From Astrothelium macrocarpum (Eukaryota > Ascomycota > Dothideomycetes > Trypetheliales > Trypetheliaceae), in NCBI GenBank assembly GCA_021030915.1, contig JAGEMR010000056.1, positions 62,001 to 126,000 of the forward strand: a stretch of DNA of 64,000 nt, read 5' to 3'. The first letter of the stretch is position 1, and every line of letters begins with the position of its first letter. The translations under genes and the position numbers were made by a program. Below are positions 24,360 to 35,652 of the stretch, piece after piece. The notes under the pieces are model-generated. The model was not told where the DNA came from. It was given only the letters and a program-made list of their open reading frames with translations, and did no database searches.

Positions 24360-24537
24360 CACGTGCAAGCAAAGGCCGAGTCGGATGAGTTCCAGCCTCC
24401 CACCCACTCGTGCCACCCTTGATGCAACCAACGATCGCATCAAAATGTGTGCAGAACAAACACGTCCAGCTGACCAGGGTCCGGGAAAGGATTTGCATGT
24501 CGGACGCATAGGCCCTCTGGTGGCGCGGATGCACGTG
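24360..24537. promoter_or_regulatory. Two CACGTG sites upstream of the transporter
   Basis: CACGTG occurs at 24360-24365 and, as GCACGTGGGG, at 24532-24537. These are about 600 and 430 bp before the transporter start. GCACGTGGG is the high-affinity form of the Pho4/NUC-1 phosphate-starvation site, which would suit a Git1-type transporter. Binding is inferred, not shown. Confidence 0.45.
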
Positions 24538-24637
24538 GGGTTGCCAAGACCGAGCATTGGACTCCCACCGACTTGTCCTCGGCCCCTCGCCACCGCTTTG
24601 GCGGTGATGCTTCTCGGTATGGGCGAAGACCCTCTTT

Positions 24638-24659
24638 GGGGGGGGGGGGGGGGGGGGGG
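24638..24659 (+). repeat. G22 homopolymer
   Basis: An unbroken run of 22 guanines on the plus strand. It could form quadruplex-like structure and is prone to slippage. Its true length is uncertain because homopolymers this long are often miscounted. Confidence 0.9.
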
Positions 24660-24962
24660 CAATTAAAATCATGACTGGGGTTGCACGGGAGCTTCGATGG
24701 GTTCGCTGCGGCCACCTGCAGGATCAACGGCAGCGGTTTTTCTACTTGTCGTCGCCCTCCGTCTGCCAAGACTTCATCTGCCAAGACTCGAGTTGTGCTC
24801 GCGTGGTCATGAGATAGAGCAGTCGCAAAGCAATCAATTGAATTGCGTGTTTGCTTGAGTACTTTTAAAGTCTTCTATCCTCTTCTTGCTCCTACGGGCG
24901 TCCCTCGGTTGTTGAGAATAGCGTGGGAAGCTGGCTAACGGCAGCTCTCAAATTCGAACAAG

Positions 24963-26641
24963 ATGGAAAAAACCGCGGACCAAGACTCTGGCGACCACGT
25001 CCAGAAGTACGCTGTCGAGAACGATGGCTTGCAAGACGGCCTGCGGAACGACTCTATCGTCAATACACCTAAGAGCCAATGGGATAGAGTTTGGCCTGTC
25101 ATTGCTTGCGGTGCTGGTCTCTTCTCTGATGGTTATCTCAACAGTGTAAGCCAGAAGCATTCGCAAAACACCCAATTTCAAGTTGCGACAGCACTGACAT
25201 TATGCTGGACTTCAGGTAATTGGATCAGTGAGCACTATACTCAAAACACTCTATCCAAAGCAATATGCAGGCTCTACAGCACGACAGAACGTGAGCTCCA
25301 TTACCTTCGCTGGTACGGTGCTGGGAATGCTTGTTTTTGGCGTACGTATCTGATGCTATACCGTCTCGTATTTTTCAATCTGTTCTAATAGAATTATCCA
25401 TTATCGTACAGTACACATCAGACCACTACTCTCGCAAATGGACACTGCTGGTCTCAACAATCATTCTCATCATCTTTGCGGCTCTTGGCTCAGCGTCATA
25501 CGGTGCCGGTGACAGCATCGGTGGTCTCTTTGCGGCCTTGACAGCCTACAGATTTTTCCTTGGGGTTGGCATCGGCGGCGAATACCCGGCAGGAAGTGTT
25601 GGATGCGCAGAAAGCACAGGCGAGCTCAAAAGTGGCACAAGGAATCGGTGGTTCATCTGGTTCACCAATGTTCAAATCGACTTTGGCTTTCTCGTTGCTG
25701 CTTTTGTGCCAATGATTGTCGTCCTCGCCACGACGGAAAACCATTTGAGAGCCGCCTGGCGTATCTGTCTTGGCTTGGGCGTCATTCCACCGTTGTCCTT
25801 ACTGTGGCTTCGGATCAAGCTACAGGAACCGGAAGCGTTCAAGAGGGAGAGCATGGCCAAGACGAGAACTCCATACTGGCTCATCATCAAATTTTATTGG
25901 TGGCGTCTTGCAGTGGTTTCCTTGATTTGGTTTTTGTACGACTTCTCCGGATATGCGTTTAGTATTTACAGCAGCACCATTCTCACAAACTTGCAAGGCG
26001 CCGATTCACGCCTCTGGGTCAGTTTTGGATGGAATACCCTCATCAACTTCTTCTACATACCAGGCTGCCTGGCCGGTTCCTACATTAGCGATTGGGTTGG
26101 ACCCCGATACACACTAGCCGGTGGAGTCTTCCTACAAGCAATCATTGGCTTCATCATGGCTGGCTGCTACGAACAACTTTCGAGGCATTCATATACCGCT
26201 GCATTCGTTGTGGTTTATGGTCTTTTCCTCGCTTTTGGTGAAGTCGGTCCGGGAGACAACATTGGTCTCGTAGCAAGCAAAACTTGCGCCACCGCTGTTA
26301 GAGGGCAGTACTATGGGATTGCTGCTGCATTTGGAAAGATCGGTGCGTTTGTGGGCACGTACGTTTTTCCAGATATTGTCGCCGCAGCGGGCAACAACGT
26401 CGTCAAACAAGGACAGTATCCTTTCTGGGTCGCATCATGCCTATGCCTACTTGAGGTTTTCTTGGCCGTGGTCTGTCTGCCCAAGATAGGTCAGGATACC
26501 ATTGAAGAAGAAGACATCAGGTTCAGACAATATCTGGTGGAGCATGGATATGACACTAGCGCGCTTGGCTTGAAGACTGTTGACAGTGGAGTAACTCTTG
26601 AGAGCCAAACAGCAGTGTCCGACGAACCAATCAAAGCGTGA
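24963..26641 (+). CDS. Git1-type glycerophosphodiester/phosphate transporter (MFS)
   Basis: Three exons, 24963-25145, 25216-25341 and 25412-26641, separated by two 70-nt introns in phase 0, give 512 residues. It is a major facilitator superfamily protein with about 12 hydrophobic segments. The loop 2-3 motif is GYTSDHYSRKW. Conserved blocks in order are ACGAGLFSDGYLNS, RFFLGVGIGGEYP, WFLYDFSGYAF and ATAVRGQYYGIAAAFGKIG. The C-terminal FRQYLVEHGYD resembles yeast Git1, the glycerophosphoinositol and glycerophosphocholine permease, more than the Pho84 phosphate carriers. It should sit in the plasma membrane and import phosphate-containing glycerol headgroups. The upstream CACGTG sites fit phosphate-starvation control. 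Substrate within this clade cannot be fixed from sequence. Confidence 0.87.
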
Positions 26642-27086
26642 AAAGGGCCTTTTCTTTTTGCTAAAGTCAGAAGGGACTATGCTAAAGAATTCTGTTCTCT
26701 TCAGATTGTTTCTCGTTTGGCCAATGGTCTCGGTTTTCTTTGACCATATACAGCAATCAGACTTTCAGGAAACTTGAATTATCAACACACGCTCCCCAGT
26801 GTTTCGGGCTGCCATGTTTTCGTGTGTATAAAATCCAATAATTTGAACGAATTCTTCCATCACAAATTGCGACAATTTCCATCATTCATCACATATTGCG
26901 GTAACTTGCATCCTTCATCCCACACTACGGTAGCTTAAATTACTGCAAACGCAGCCCTATTTTACGCCTTCCAGCAACCTCCATCTTCCACATTGCAACG
27001 TTCTTTGCCCTTGATATTGGAACAAACCCTACTGTTGATATTGTGCTGATATAGCCATCATTCATTGTCTCATTTAATTAACGGCC
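26642..27086. other. Spacer, nothing recognised
   Basis: 445 bp between two genes on the same strand. It is pyrimidine-rich and contains repeated CATCATTC/CATCCTTC-like words near 26860-26930, plausibly the promoter of the ATPase gene. Confidence 0.5.
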
Positions 27087-28631
27087 ATGAGCGCCAAATT
27101 TTCACAAGAAGATCTTGACTTTGCCAAGTTGGGCGAAAAGGCCGTTAAGGAAGGTGGAAGTGGAAGGACAGAAGAGCTCAAAATGGCTCCCATCTATTCC
27201 TCCGCGGCGCGCGCGGCAGCAAGGTCACCACCGCCTGGATTCGTTGGTCACAATCTGGTACAATATGGCTTGCTTGGGTGGCACAGAGAGCTTTCCCCAT
27301 CCAAGCATATTCCTGATGGTCTTGACGAAGGGCTTCCCGAAGCTTATAAGCTTAATCCGATGCCCCTGTTACTCAATACTGATACTCCTTGGTCTGCTTT
27401 CATCTGTGGATCTCAGGGAAGTGGTAAAAGCCATACGCTCGCGTGCATGCTGGAGAATTGCCTCATGCAAGACAGCAAAATCGGCAACCTACCAAATCCC
27501 CTTGCAGGAATCGTCTTTCACTATGACAAAGGTTCCCCATCGGTTTGCGAAGCCGCAAAATTGTGTTCCAAATCCATCAAGGTCAAAGTTTTGGTGTCAC
27601 CGATCCAAATCAATGCAATGACGAAGCTATACAAGCAAATTCCCGATTCCAAAAACCTCACAGTTCTACCGCTCAAACTTCTCCCGAGACATTTAAGCGC
27701 TGGACGCATGAAAAATCTGATGGCCTTTGATGGTAGTGAAAAGATGCCTCTTTATATGGCCACTGTCTCCAGAGAACTGCAGGCAAGAGGCCAACAGGCC
27801 GATGCGAAGGGACGCAAAGACTTCGACTATAAGAACTTCCGTGACACGGTCATGGGCAAGTTGTCAGATCATCATCAAAAGAACATGCTTGACCAAAGAT
27901 TCCAAAACTTGGACTGGTTTTTGACCGATGGTAAAAATGATGTTTTTGGACATGAACCTGGGACTTTGACAATTGTCGATTTGACGAGCGACTGGATTGA
28001 CGCTGCAGAGGCGTGCCAACTCTTCGACATCTGCCTGGAGGTCTTCATGGAAAGTGGTACAAGTGCATCAGGACAGCCGCTCAGCCGAGTGGTCGCTTTG
28101 GACGAAGCGCATAAGGTATATTGGCATTGTTAAAATGATTGATTGTGAGCAGTGGAATTAATTAATATTGCACAGTATCTCAAAGAGTCAACTCACGCTC
28201 TTTCTTTTACCGACAATATCCTCTCCACAATCCGCGTCCAGCGCCACGCCGGCACTCGCATCATCGTTGCAACCCAAGAACCTACTGTGGCTCCAGACTT
28301 CTTGGATCTCTGCTCGATGACAATCATACATCGATTCAGTTCCCCCCATTGGTTTAGCAAGCTGCTTGATCGTGTCGGAGGTCTTTCCCCAAAGGAGACA
28401 TCCAAAGAGGACCAAAGCAGCACGACACCAGGCAGTGTGAAAAAGGACTTGTTTGAAGAAATTATGGGGCTGAGCGTTGGACAAGCTATATTCTGTGGGC
28501 CTTCGGTTATGATCGGAGTTGAAGAAGGCGAAGCTAAGAAGCTGTCCAAGAGCTTCGTGAGATGGAAGACCAGGGAAAGACTGACGACAGATGGGGGAAA
28601 GAGTGTTCAGGCGAGCGGATCTGGAAACTAA
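27087..28631 (+). CDS. HerA/VirD4-like P-loop ATPase
   Basis: Two exons, 27087-28115 and 28176-28631, joined in phase 0 over a 60-nt intron (branch TTAATTAAT region), giving 494 residues. The Walker A motif GSQGSGKSHT is at about residues 108-117 and the Walker B motif RVVALDEAHK at about 334-343. After the intron comes RIIVATQEPTVAPDFLDLC. That is the arginine and sensor region typical of HerA, VirB4/VirD4 and FtsK-type hexameric translocases. There is no signal peptide or membrane segment. Such ATPases pump or remodel DNA or protein in prokaryotes. In filamentous fungi the family is widespread but, to my knowledge, not functionally assigned. It lies convergent to the aldehyde dehydrogenase, 142 bp apart. 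Confidence 0.8.
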
Positions 28632-28773
28632 ACGCGAAATGTGATTAGGTACTAATGAAATAATTATCGGTCTAAGACTCAGACATGGAGAGAGGTGTCT
28701 CAAGACTATTTTCTCATAATCCAGTGTACTTCCAAGTCCTTTTCCTAGAGCATGGCTTGTTCTTCTCAATTAT

Positions 28774-30342
28774 TCAACGTGAAGCAAACGTGCTCGATTC
28801 GCCGATCGTCCCATGGAAATTGACAGTCTTCTCTACCACAAATTCCTCCAAACCCCATGACGAGTTTGCATTCCCCCATCCACTTCCCTTCACACCACCG
28901 ATCGGCAGCGAGGCTTGATCATACGCAGTCAGCCCATTGATTTGTACTTGCCCGTACTCCAAGGACCTTGCAACCTTCAGTCCGCGTTCCCAATTACTGG
29001 TGTGAACCGCCGCGCTTAGTCCATACTTGGAGTCGTTAGCCTTGAGTATGCCTTCTTCATGTTCTTCAAAAGTAAAAAGCGACGCTGAAGGGCCAAATGT
29101 TTCGTCATCCCAAATTTGCATGTCCGAATTCGTATTGGTTAAAAGCGACGGTCTCAAACAAGCCTTCGTATTATCTCCCTCTACGTATTCAGGACCTCCA
29201 ACAAGAAACTTGGCTCCTTTATCTCGCGCCTCTTCAAGCACATCATATGCATGTTGTGCGCCTTGAATATTGACCGCAGAACCTGCACTTGGCATATCCT
29301 GGAAAGCCTTGGTAAGGTGCTCTACAAACGACGCATATATTTTCTTCTGGACAAGGATCCTCTCTGTAGAAAAGCACAGCTGTCCATGGTGCAAGGTTGC
29401 GCCTGTCGCACATATCATTGCCGCCCTTTCTAAATCCGCGTCGTCCAAGACAACGGCTGGACCTTTCCCCCCTAGTTCCATCAAGATTGGCTTTAAGTAT
29501 TTGGAGCAGATCTGGCCAATTAATCTACCCACACCTTGGCTACCGATAAATTCGACCTTGCGAATATATGGAGACGCGATAAGGGTTTCGGTGACTGCCG
29601 GAGCTTCTTGACGGCGACACTGTATCTGGTTCAGAACGCCAGGTGGACAGCCGGCTTCGGTGAAGGCTTCGACGATAGCATGATGAGTCCTTGGACAGAG
29701 CTCGGAGGCCTTTAAAACGACGCTACACCCAGCTGCAATTGCATTCGAAACTGCGCGAGTGGAGAGGGCAATCGCCCCATTCCATCTAATCTTGTGAGTA
29801 CTGAGAAGAAGATAGCAACGAAAGTCACAAATCTAGGAGCTCAGAACAGAGGCGACTTACGGAACAATTGTCAAAACTGGTCCAATGGGCTCCTTGATTG
29901 TGATCGAGAACAAGCTTTTGTCCGAAACGCGAGGAACAGAACCTCTGATGGCTGAGATACAACCTGCCGTCTCTCTCAAATACCCGACCGCATGTCGAAC
30001 ATTGAATTCCCCGAATTGTGGAGCGCAGCTTGTTTCTTCGACCTGATATCTTGTAAGTTCAGCTATACGACGTTCATAAATGTCGGCAACTCGAAGAAGT
30101 AGGTCACGTCTTTTTTCGTAAAGCTCATCTTTCCAGCCGCCTATCCAAGCCTTGTACGCTGAATCGGCTGCAGCAAGAGCTTCATCCGCACTGGCAGACT
30201 GTGCTTGATAGACAGTCTCTCCAGTCTTGGCAGAGATAACATTAAACAGTCGATCTTTAGCAATAGGTCTTGGTTCGGCATCAATCCAAATTGGGACTTG
30301 AGTATGGCTAGAGTGACCGTTCGTCCCGTCCTTGGTACTCAT
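28774..30342 (-). CDS. NAD(P)-dependent aldehyde dehydrogenase
   Basis: Two exons, 30342-29861 and 29785-28774, spliced over a 75-nt intron (CC|A keeps PWN intact), give 497 residues. Catalytic features of the ALDH superfamily are all present. They are Asn163 in PWNGA, Glu264 in MELGGKG and the nucleophile Cys298 in HHGQLCFSTER. Others are FIGSQGVG for the cofactor loop and WDDETFGP for the second Glu. Composition and the N-terminal INxxA-free start resemble the salicylaldehyde/vanillin dehydrogenase-like fungal group. It should oxidise an aromatic or aliphatic aldehyde to its acid in the cytosol. The substrate is not determined by sequence. Nothing in the active site is missing. Confidence 0.92.
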
Positions 30343-31700
30343 TGGAGCTGGTGTAAGTAGCGACAGAGATACGTAGGCGCTAATGAATTGGGAAGAATCG
30401 ATTCAGGTATACAAAATACAAAAACTCCTTGGCTCGAGAATGGTAATATATGTTTCACGCGGTCACTTAGGCTCCACCGGTGAATGACACTAGGTAGGCT
30501 AAAATAGTAATGACCGGAGATGCTGCCGGGTGGAAGCTGAAATATTCTGGCTGCTCTAACTGCAACGAGAGTCTTGACGAGGGCATGAAGCTTGATTCAA
30601 AGAATCGAATATGCTGGTCATCCAACGTGTAACTTAGAGAACAGGATGTAACCTCGCCTACATTTCCACGCCTATCAGAAGATTACGGACAGTTCATCGA
30701 CCAACCTGATACTTGAGTGGATTCCTGAATCGATATCTGCTCAGGCCTCCCATCCCCGCATATGCCGGTCGCCATATCTGGTGTTCTCTCTAGACTGGGG
30801 ATAGGTCCTGGCTTCCACTGAATCGCCCTTGTCAATACGTGTGGGGATTCAGAAGCCATGGAATATGTGAAAGTCCGAAAAAGGAAAAGGAAGCCAAGAG
30901 ATGGGGCTCAAAAAGAGGACGATCACACATAGTACTTACGTGAGATCCTGCCGCGACCTACATTAGACCAAGGACCCCGAATTCAACATGCTTTTAGGTT
31001 ATTTTTTTAAGGACTGGAAAGGATATACCGTAATTGAAGATAGGTGCCAAAGCTTTCACTTGCTGACAACAGCAACGCAAGAAGCAGCCACAGAGCATCG
31101 AAAACACAGAACGTGAGTTGCTGAGTGTCAATGGTCTGAGATCTGCACCATGTCTGGCGCAACATTCTGTCCCCAGCACCCAAGGAATTCCGTATTATCG
31201 GGAAATACTCATCAGTACTGATGCAATAAATTTACAACAAATACGCAAGGAAGGGTCATCATTCGATGGCACAATAAGGAATGCGACGGACAGCATAGGA
31301 AGTCTTATTAGCCACGTATATGCCAGGATGCCCCTCAGCACAATCTGGACAGGCAGAAGAACCTTAAACCCCATTTGAGAAATAATTGTGAGGAATCAGC
31401 GCTGGTTGTCGAGGAAAGACCGCCCAGCATGCATATAGCAAATCAGGTCTCCTGCGGTCCCTGGGTTCGTTAATTGCCGTAGCTGATGACGGCCAGATTT
31501 TGAGGTAAGTTTTAATATTTCACAGTGATGCCCGAACCTCTTAGCTAAAGATTAACTAGGATATAGACTGCTTTTCGTGTCGTTATAAACCATTATGTGA
31601 GTGGAACTATGCAGAAAGGATGAGAGGAGCACAAATAGTATCATGGTAATCGCTGCCAATGTAACCACCCAAGCGCAATGTCATGTCTCAAGTATATCAC
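30343..31700. other. Spacer, no supported gene
   Basis: 1.36 kb carrying the ALDH promoter and the 3' flank of the aminotransferase. All open frames are under 90 codons without splice support or family resemblance. Confidence 0.55.
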
Positions 31701-33621
31701 TCAACCCCTGAACTCATCCATGAACTTCCTGTGGAATTCTGTGATCCTGCCGACCCAATCCGTGCCTGGCGCCAAGAAAGTAGTCCTGAAATGCAGAGTG
31801 CCTTCTTTTTGACCAAAACCAGATCCAGGCACCACACAGACACCAGTTGCATCGAGCATGCGGAGGCAGTAGAACTCGTCTGGGCTACGGCCTTCCTTGT
31901 GTGCTTGTTCGATTGCACGCTTGGGGAGTGCAATAGTTGGGAAAAGGTACATTGACCCCTGAAGGAGTTTAATCAGCCATCATCGTAAAGCTATCGTTGA
32001 TGAGCGATTGTCAAAGAACGCTAGCTTACCTGTGGGTCTTCACAATGAACGCCCTCCATCTGCTTGAATGCCTCATACAGGGCAATGGCCCTCTTCTGCA
32101 AGCCAGCGAATATACCATCATACTCCTGTTTATACAACTCGTAGCTTGGATCTCCCGGCTTTGGCGGATTGACCATGCAATCAACCAAGCACTGTCCCAC
32201 AACTGGTGGACAGAGCTGAATGCTGATGAACTTGTAGATTTGCTCTTGAACTTGTTTGTCGAAGCCAACAAGCTCAAAGTATCCGCCCCGATGTCCGCAC
32301 TCACCAACCATGCCTTTCGAGATACTGTGCAGCGATGCTAGCTCGAGATTGTCGTATTTGCCAGGCTGTTCTTTTTGCATATCTCGAAGGACCTTTTTGA
32401 AAGAAGTGAATTTGCCTATGAACACATTCGTCTGATAGACTTCGTCGGCCATGAGAACCAGCTTTTCTTGAGCAGCAAAGTCAATCACGCCCCTGATGTC
32501 TTGTTCGGCGAGACTGGCGCCAGTAGGATTGCCGGGATTGATAACTACAATGGCACGAATATCCGCACCCTCAGCTTTGCCCTTTTCATATGCAGCTCGG
32601 ATGGTAGCCAGATCGGTTCCCCAGCCCTTGTTCTCTTCGAGGTAATATGGCACACATCGCGCATTGAGGACGGAAAGCGTGGCCGTGTATAGTGGATATT
32701 GAGGGATTGGTACAAGGACGCCAGTCTGTGGACTTGCACAGATAATGTGCATAAGTGTATTGACTCCAGATGATGCACCAGCACTGAGGTAAATGCTGTT
32801 AAAATCTGCTGGGTAGCCATCACGTTCTATATTACGAATCAGCGAGTGTAAGTTGTTTTGTTGCTTTTGCAAATGCTACCTTCAATGAAACGAGCAACAC
32901 TCTGCCGTATTATTGGTGCTCCATGACTCTGACTGTAAGCTCCCACACTCTTGACTCCAGCTAACAAGTTTTGTGCCCTCTCAATTACATCTGGCTTATA
33001 GCCTAGATGGTTTATTAGGACGTCTTCCTTTTCGAGTAGCGGAGGATATTCAACCAAGCTTGCCACCTGTCTGAAGAATGTAATTGGTTTTTGATCAAGC
33101 TGCTGGGGATTGCCGATATTTGCGGAGATGACGGAATCGAAGGGCAAAGATTCGTCTGGAGGAGTAGGAGGCCGAGCTTTTTGGAGCTTTACGCGGTACT
33201 CTTCAGAACGAATGGCAAGCTCGCCACGTACAGCATATTGTGCATTCTTGACATGAGGGTTGATGTTGTCGATGTTTAACGACCGAAGACGAGCGGTTGA
33301 CGACATCTTTCGCTTGGAAAGAAAGAAAGAGGAGGTTTGAGAAGCTGGATATCGAGAATCAAACCGTTAGTTATGTATAGAGGTCTGAGTTTCGTGCCAC
33401 GCATTCAGGGGTAGGGTGGGTCGGTGTGTAGCAAGGGATGGGGGGTTGGAGTTATGAGGAACAATACTTTTGAAAGAAGCAAATCCATGACTCGTGACAT
33501 GGTGTAGCGAACGGAAGTCACCAGGCTTTTTCGAAGTTGGTGACCGCTTGAAGACGGAAGTGCCGGCGTTGACTAGCAAAAATTCCAGCGCCGATGACGC
33601 AGGCCGGCAAGTCGCGGTCAT
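31701..33621 (-). CDS. Alanine aminotransferase, with upstream leader exon
   Basis: The core enzyme is three exons, 33306-32880, 32826-32030 and 31958-31701, giving 493 residues from ATG at 33306 (MSSTARLRSLN). It is a PLP-dependent fold-type I transaminase. Conserved blocks are SVISANIGNPQQ, SAGASSGVNTL, VINPGNPTG, LMADEVYQTNVF and SLHSISKGMVGECGHRGGY, where the Lys of SKG binds PLP. These blocks identify alanine transaminase, which interconverts alanine and 2-oxoglutarate with pyruvate and glutamate. An upstream exon, 33621-33468, can splice over a 123-nt intron (donor GTATTG, branch ACTAAC, CAG at 33345) to 33344. That adds 64 residues in frame, Arg/Ser/Lys-rich like a mitochondrial presequence. 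I therefore give the longer span. Translation from 33306 would yield a cytosolic form. The enzyme is certain and the leader is likely. Confidence 0.9.
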
Positions 33622-34095
33622 GGTGCCTTAGCAAGGAAGCGCGATTCTGTCAAAGTACGCCGGGGAGACAAATGGAGTCAGGCTCAGCGCCGTTTGGGAC
33701 CAATGGTTCAAAGCCTCTGTCTAAGGCCTGTTGATGACTGATCATTCCCACGTGGGTCCAGCAGGAGCGGCTTAACCATTTTTCTTTTTCTACCAGAAAA
33801 CACTTGGCTGGGATTGCTCACACTACCGTTGTTTTACGCGTTTCATGCATGAATTGGCCAGAAACAGGTTCATTTCGAATGATGTCTTGTATCGCCCGGA
33901 TTCCACAGTATGGAGACATTATTTGTTTTTCAGGAATTTGTCAAAAAGTAGCTGCGTGTTTCGTTCACATGCTCTTCAGCAACCTTACGTTCAAAAATAC
34001 AAGAAGCCGAGGAGCTTTGAAACGCAAACGCAAACCCTCCGTAAGAATGCAGCCAAGGTTATTAGGAGATTTCAACCCCCAAGAACCAAAACAAA
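33622..34095. other. Spacer, promoter of alanine aminotransferase
   Basis: 474 bp between the ALT leader and the PEX11 stop, both on the minus strand. It contains a perfect 10-bp palindrome at 33747-33756 and no supported gene. Confidence 0.6.
33747..33756. promoter_or_regulatory. Palindrome CCCACGTGGG
   Basis: A perfect 10-bp palindrome around CACGTG, 126 bp upstream of the ATG of the ALT leader exon. It is a candidate bHLH or bZIP site, supported by sequence and position only. Confidence 0.4.
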
Positions 34096-34948
34096 TTACG
34101 CAGTCTTCTTCCACGCCGCCCAAACCCCAATCAATGAGCTTACGGTACCGGCAAGACCGACAATGCCATCATCCAAATTCAAATAGCCTACAAAGGTGCT
34201 GGGAATTGTAATATCGCACAGATCTGAGATAAGCTGCAGGCTGGCAGCGCTTCTTTCTCGTTGTAGCTTCTTCCCTTCGACAGTGCCCTCGGCATCCTTT
34301 TTGTTAATGGCCAACTCTCGTTGTCGGAGATGGTACAATGTGTAAAACCCAGCAATAGAGTTGCAAAGCAAACCAAGCAGCCAGGCTTTGTATGCTTCTC
34401 GCTGCAGCCGCTTCGCTGCAGAGTTGGGTTTGATGCCAGCAGCATCGAACTGCGATTCTGTATTAGTATCCTGATTCTGCAAAGTAGGCCGTTGATGTTC
34501 AATCGCACATATGTGATAGCGTCAAAAGTCAAGTAAAACCCATATCCCAATTGTCTCCCAACCGCGCAGTATTTCAGCACCGGATCCATCGTTCTTGCAT
34601 CAGCAGCCTTTGCAGCCATCTGAAAATGCTCCACAAACTTGCCCACCCTCATCAATTTTCGCGACAAGCCGAACTGCTTCTTGATGGCTTCATAAGGGGC
34701 GATTTCGGCAGGTGAATGATTTGTTCGGAATAGATACCACGCATAGAAGCGAGAAAAGTATTGTAAGGTACGTAGGATCTTGTCGCGACCGACTATAGCA
34801 TAAATCAATCAGCCATCGAATTTATCCAAACACCTAATTCAGAGCAGAGGGCGTTGTTCTCAGCGGGGTTCAGCAGCGTACCGGTTGTCGCAACGTATCT
34901 GAGATAATGGTCCACTGTAGGGTGGTAAATTACCGCGTCCGCTACCAT
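34096..34948 (-). CDS. PEX11: Peroxisomal membrane protein PEX11
   Basis: Three exons, 34948-34882, 34792-34509 and 34449-34096, give 234 residues, the usual length of the family. Start MVADAVIYHPTVDHYLRYVATT is the conserved PEX11 opening, followed by GRDKILRTLQYFSRFYAWYL, the amphipathic membrane-bending segment. QREAYKAWLLGLLCNSIAGFY and DGIVGLAGTVSSLIGVW are the later hydrophobic segments. The second intron (59 nt) has the unusual donor GTGCGA but a good branch site (TACTAAT), and splicing restores DAITYFDAAG. PEX11 elongates and divides peroxisomes. Identification is strong. Confidence 0.93.
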
Positions 34949-35652
34949 CTTCAATGGCGAGGATTGGCTTCTGACAGAAAAGATGAGGATTACACAGTAG
35001 CAAGAAAAGTGATGGTTATGTTTTGACGAAGTGGAACTGCTAAGCGGAGCCTACCCTTGACATGTGAGTCGGGCGGAATGCCTCGGCCATCATTTATGCC
35101 TTATAACAAATTGCTCTCATATGAAGTGCACCTTGGATTGCTTGAAATGTTCGGCCCGTGAATAAATGGGCCATATGCTTGACTTGAGCTACACAGGCGA
35201 CCAAATTGATTTGATATACTATGGTGCGAAGTCGTATATTAAATTTCGGTTATTTATTGCAGCAGGTGGCAAAATCACTGACCGAGAGAGGTATGGTAAG
35301 ATTGCTAAGTGGTGCAAATCGTGCAGTAGAATAGCAATTGGCCGAAGTACAATCAGGTTGATAGCTGAATATGTTCCGCATTAGGACATCACGGAATATT
35401 TATTATGCTAATAAGCCTCCTTAGGCGCAATGATGATCGAAACGCTCAAAGTGAAAGAAGTCGCAATACAAGACTGCTCCATGCAAGACCTTCGTATTAA
35501 AACCATCAAACGAACACCTGCTCGGGCTCTAAGCAGAATGGGCTATCTCTCTACCAGAGAAGTTGCAGTATATCCCACCCTCAGCAAAGTTATGCTTATG
35601 ATCGCGCTATGATGCCCGCCCTATTCACCGTGCGAGTCCAGCTTCTCCAGTA
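34949..35652. other. Spacer, no supported gene
   Basis: 704 bp with the PEX11 promoter and the 3' flank of the small CaaX gene. Short open frames at 35166-35384 and 35430-35612 lack any support. Confidence 0.55.

Larger units (their letters stand above)
23768..24962. other. Spacer MED13 to transporter: repeats, poly-G, E-boxes
   Basis: 1.2 kb without a supported gene. It holds a three-copy diverged repeat directly after the MED13 stop, two CACGTG sites and a G22 tract. A short direct repeat TCTGCCAAGACT occurs twice near 24770-24790. Open frames here are shadows of the repeats. Confidence 0.7.

Noticed and set aside
24279..24784. Several overlapping frames around the poly-G tract
   Set aside because: Poly-Pro/poly-Gly translations of the homopolymer, with no start context or splice support.
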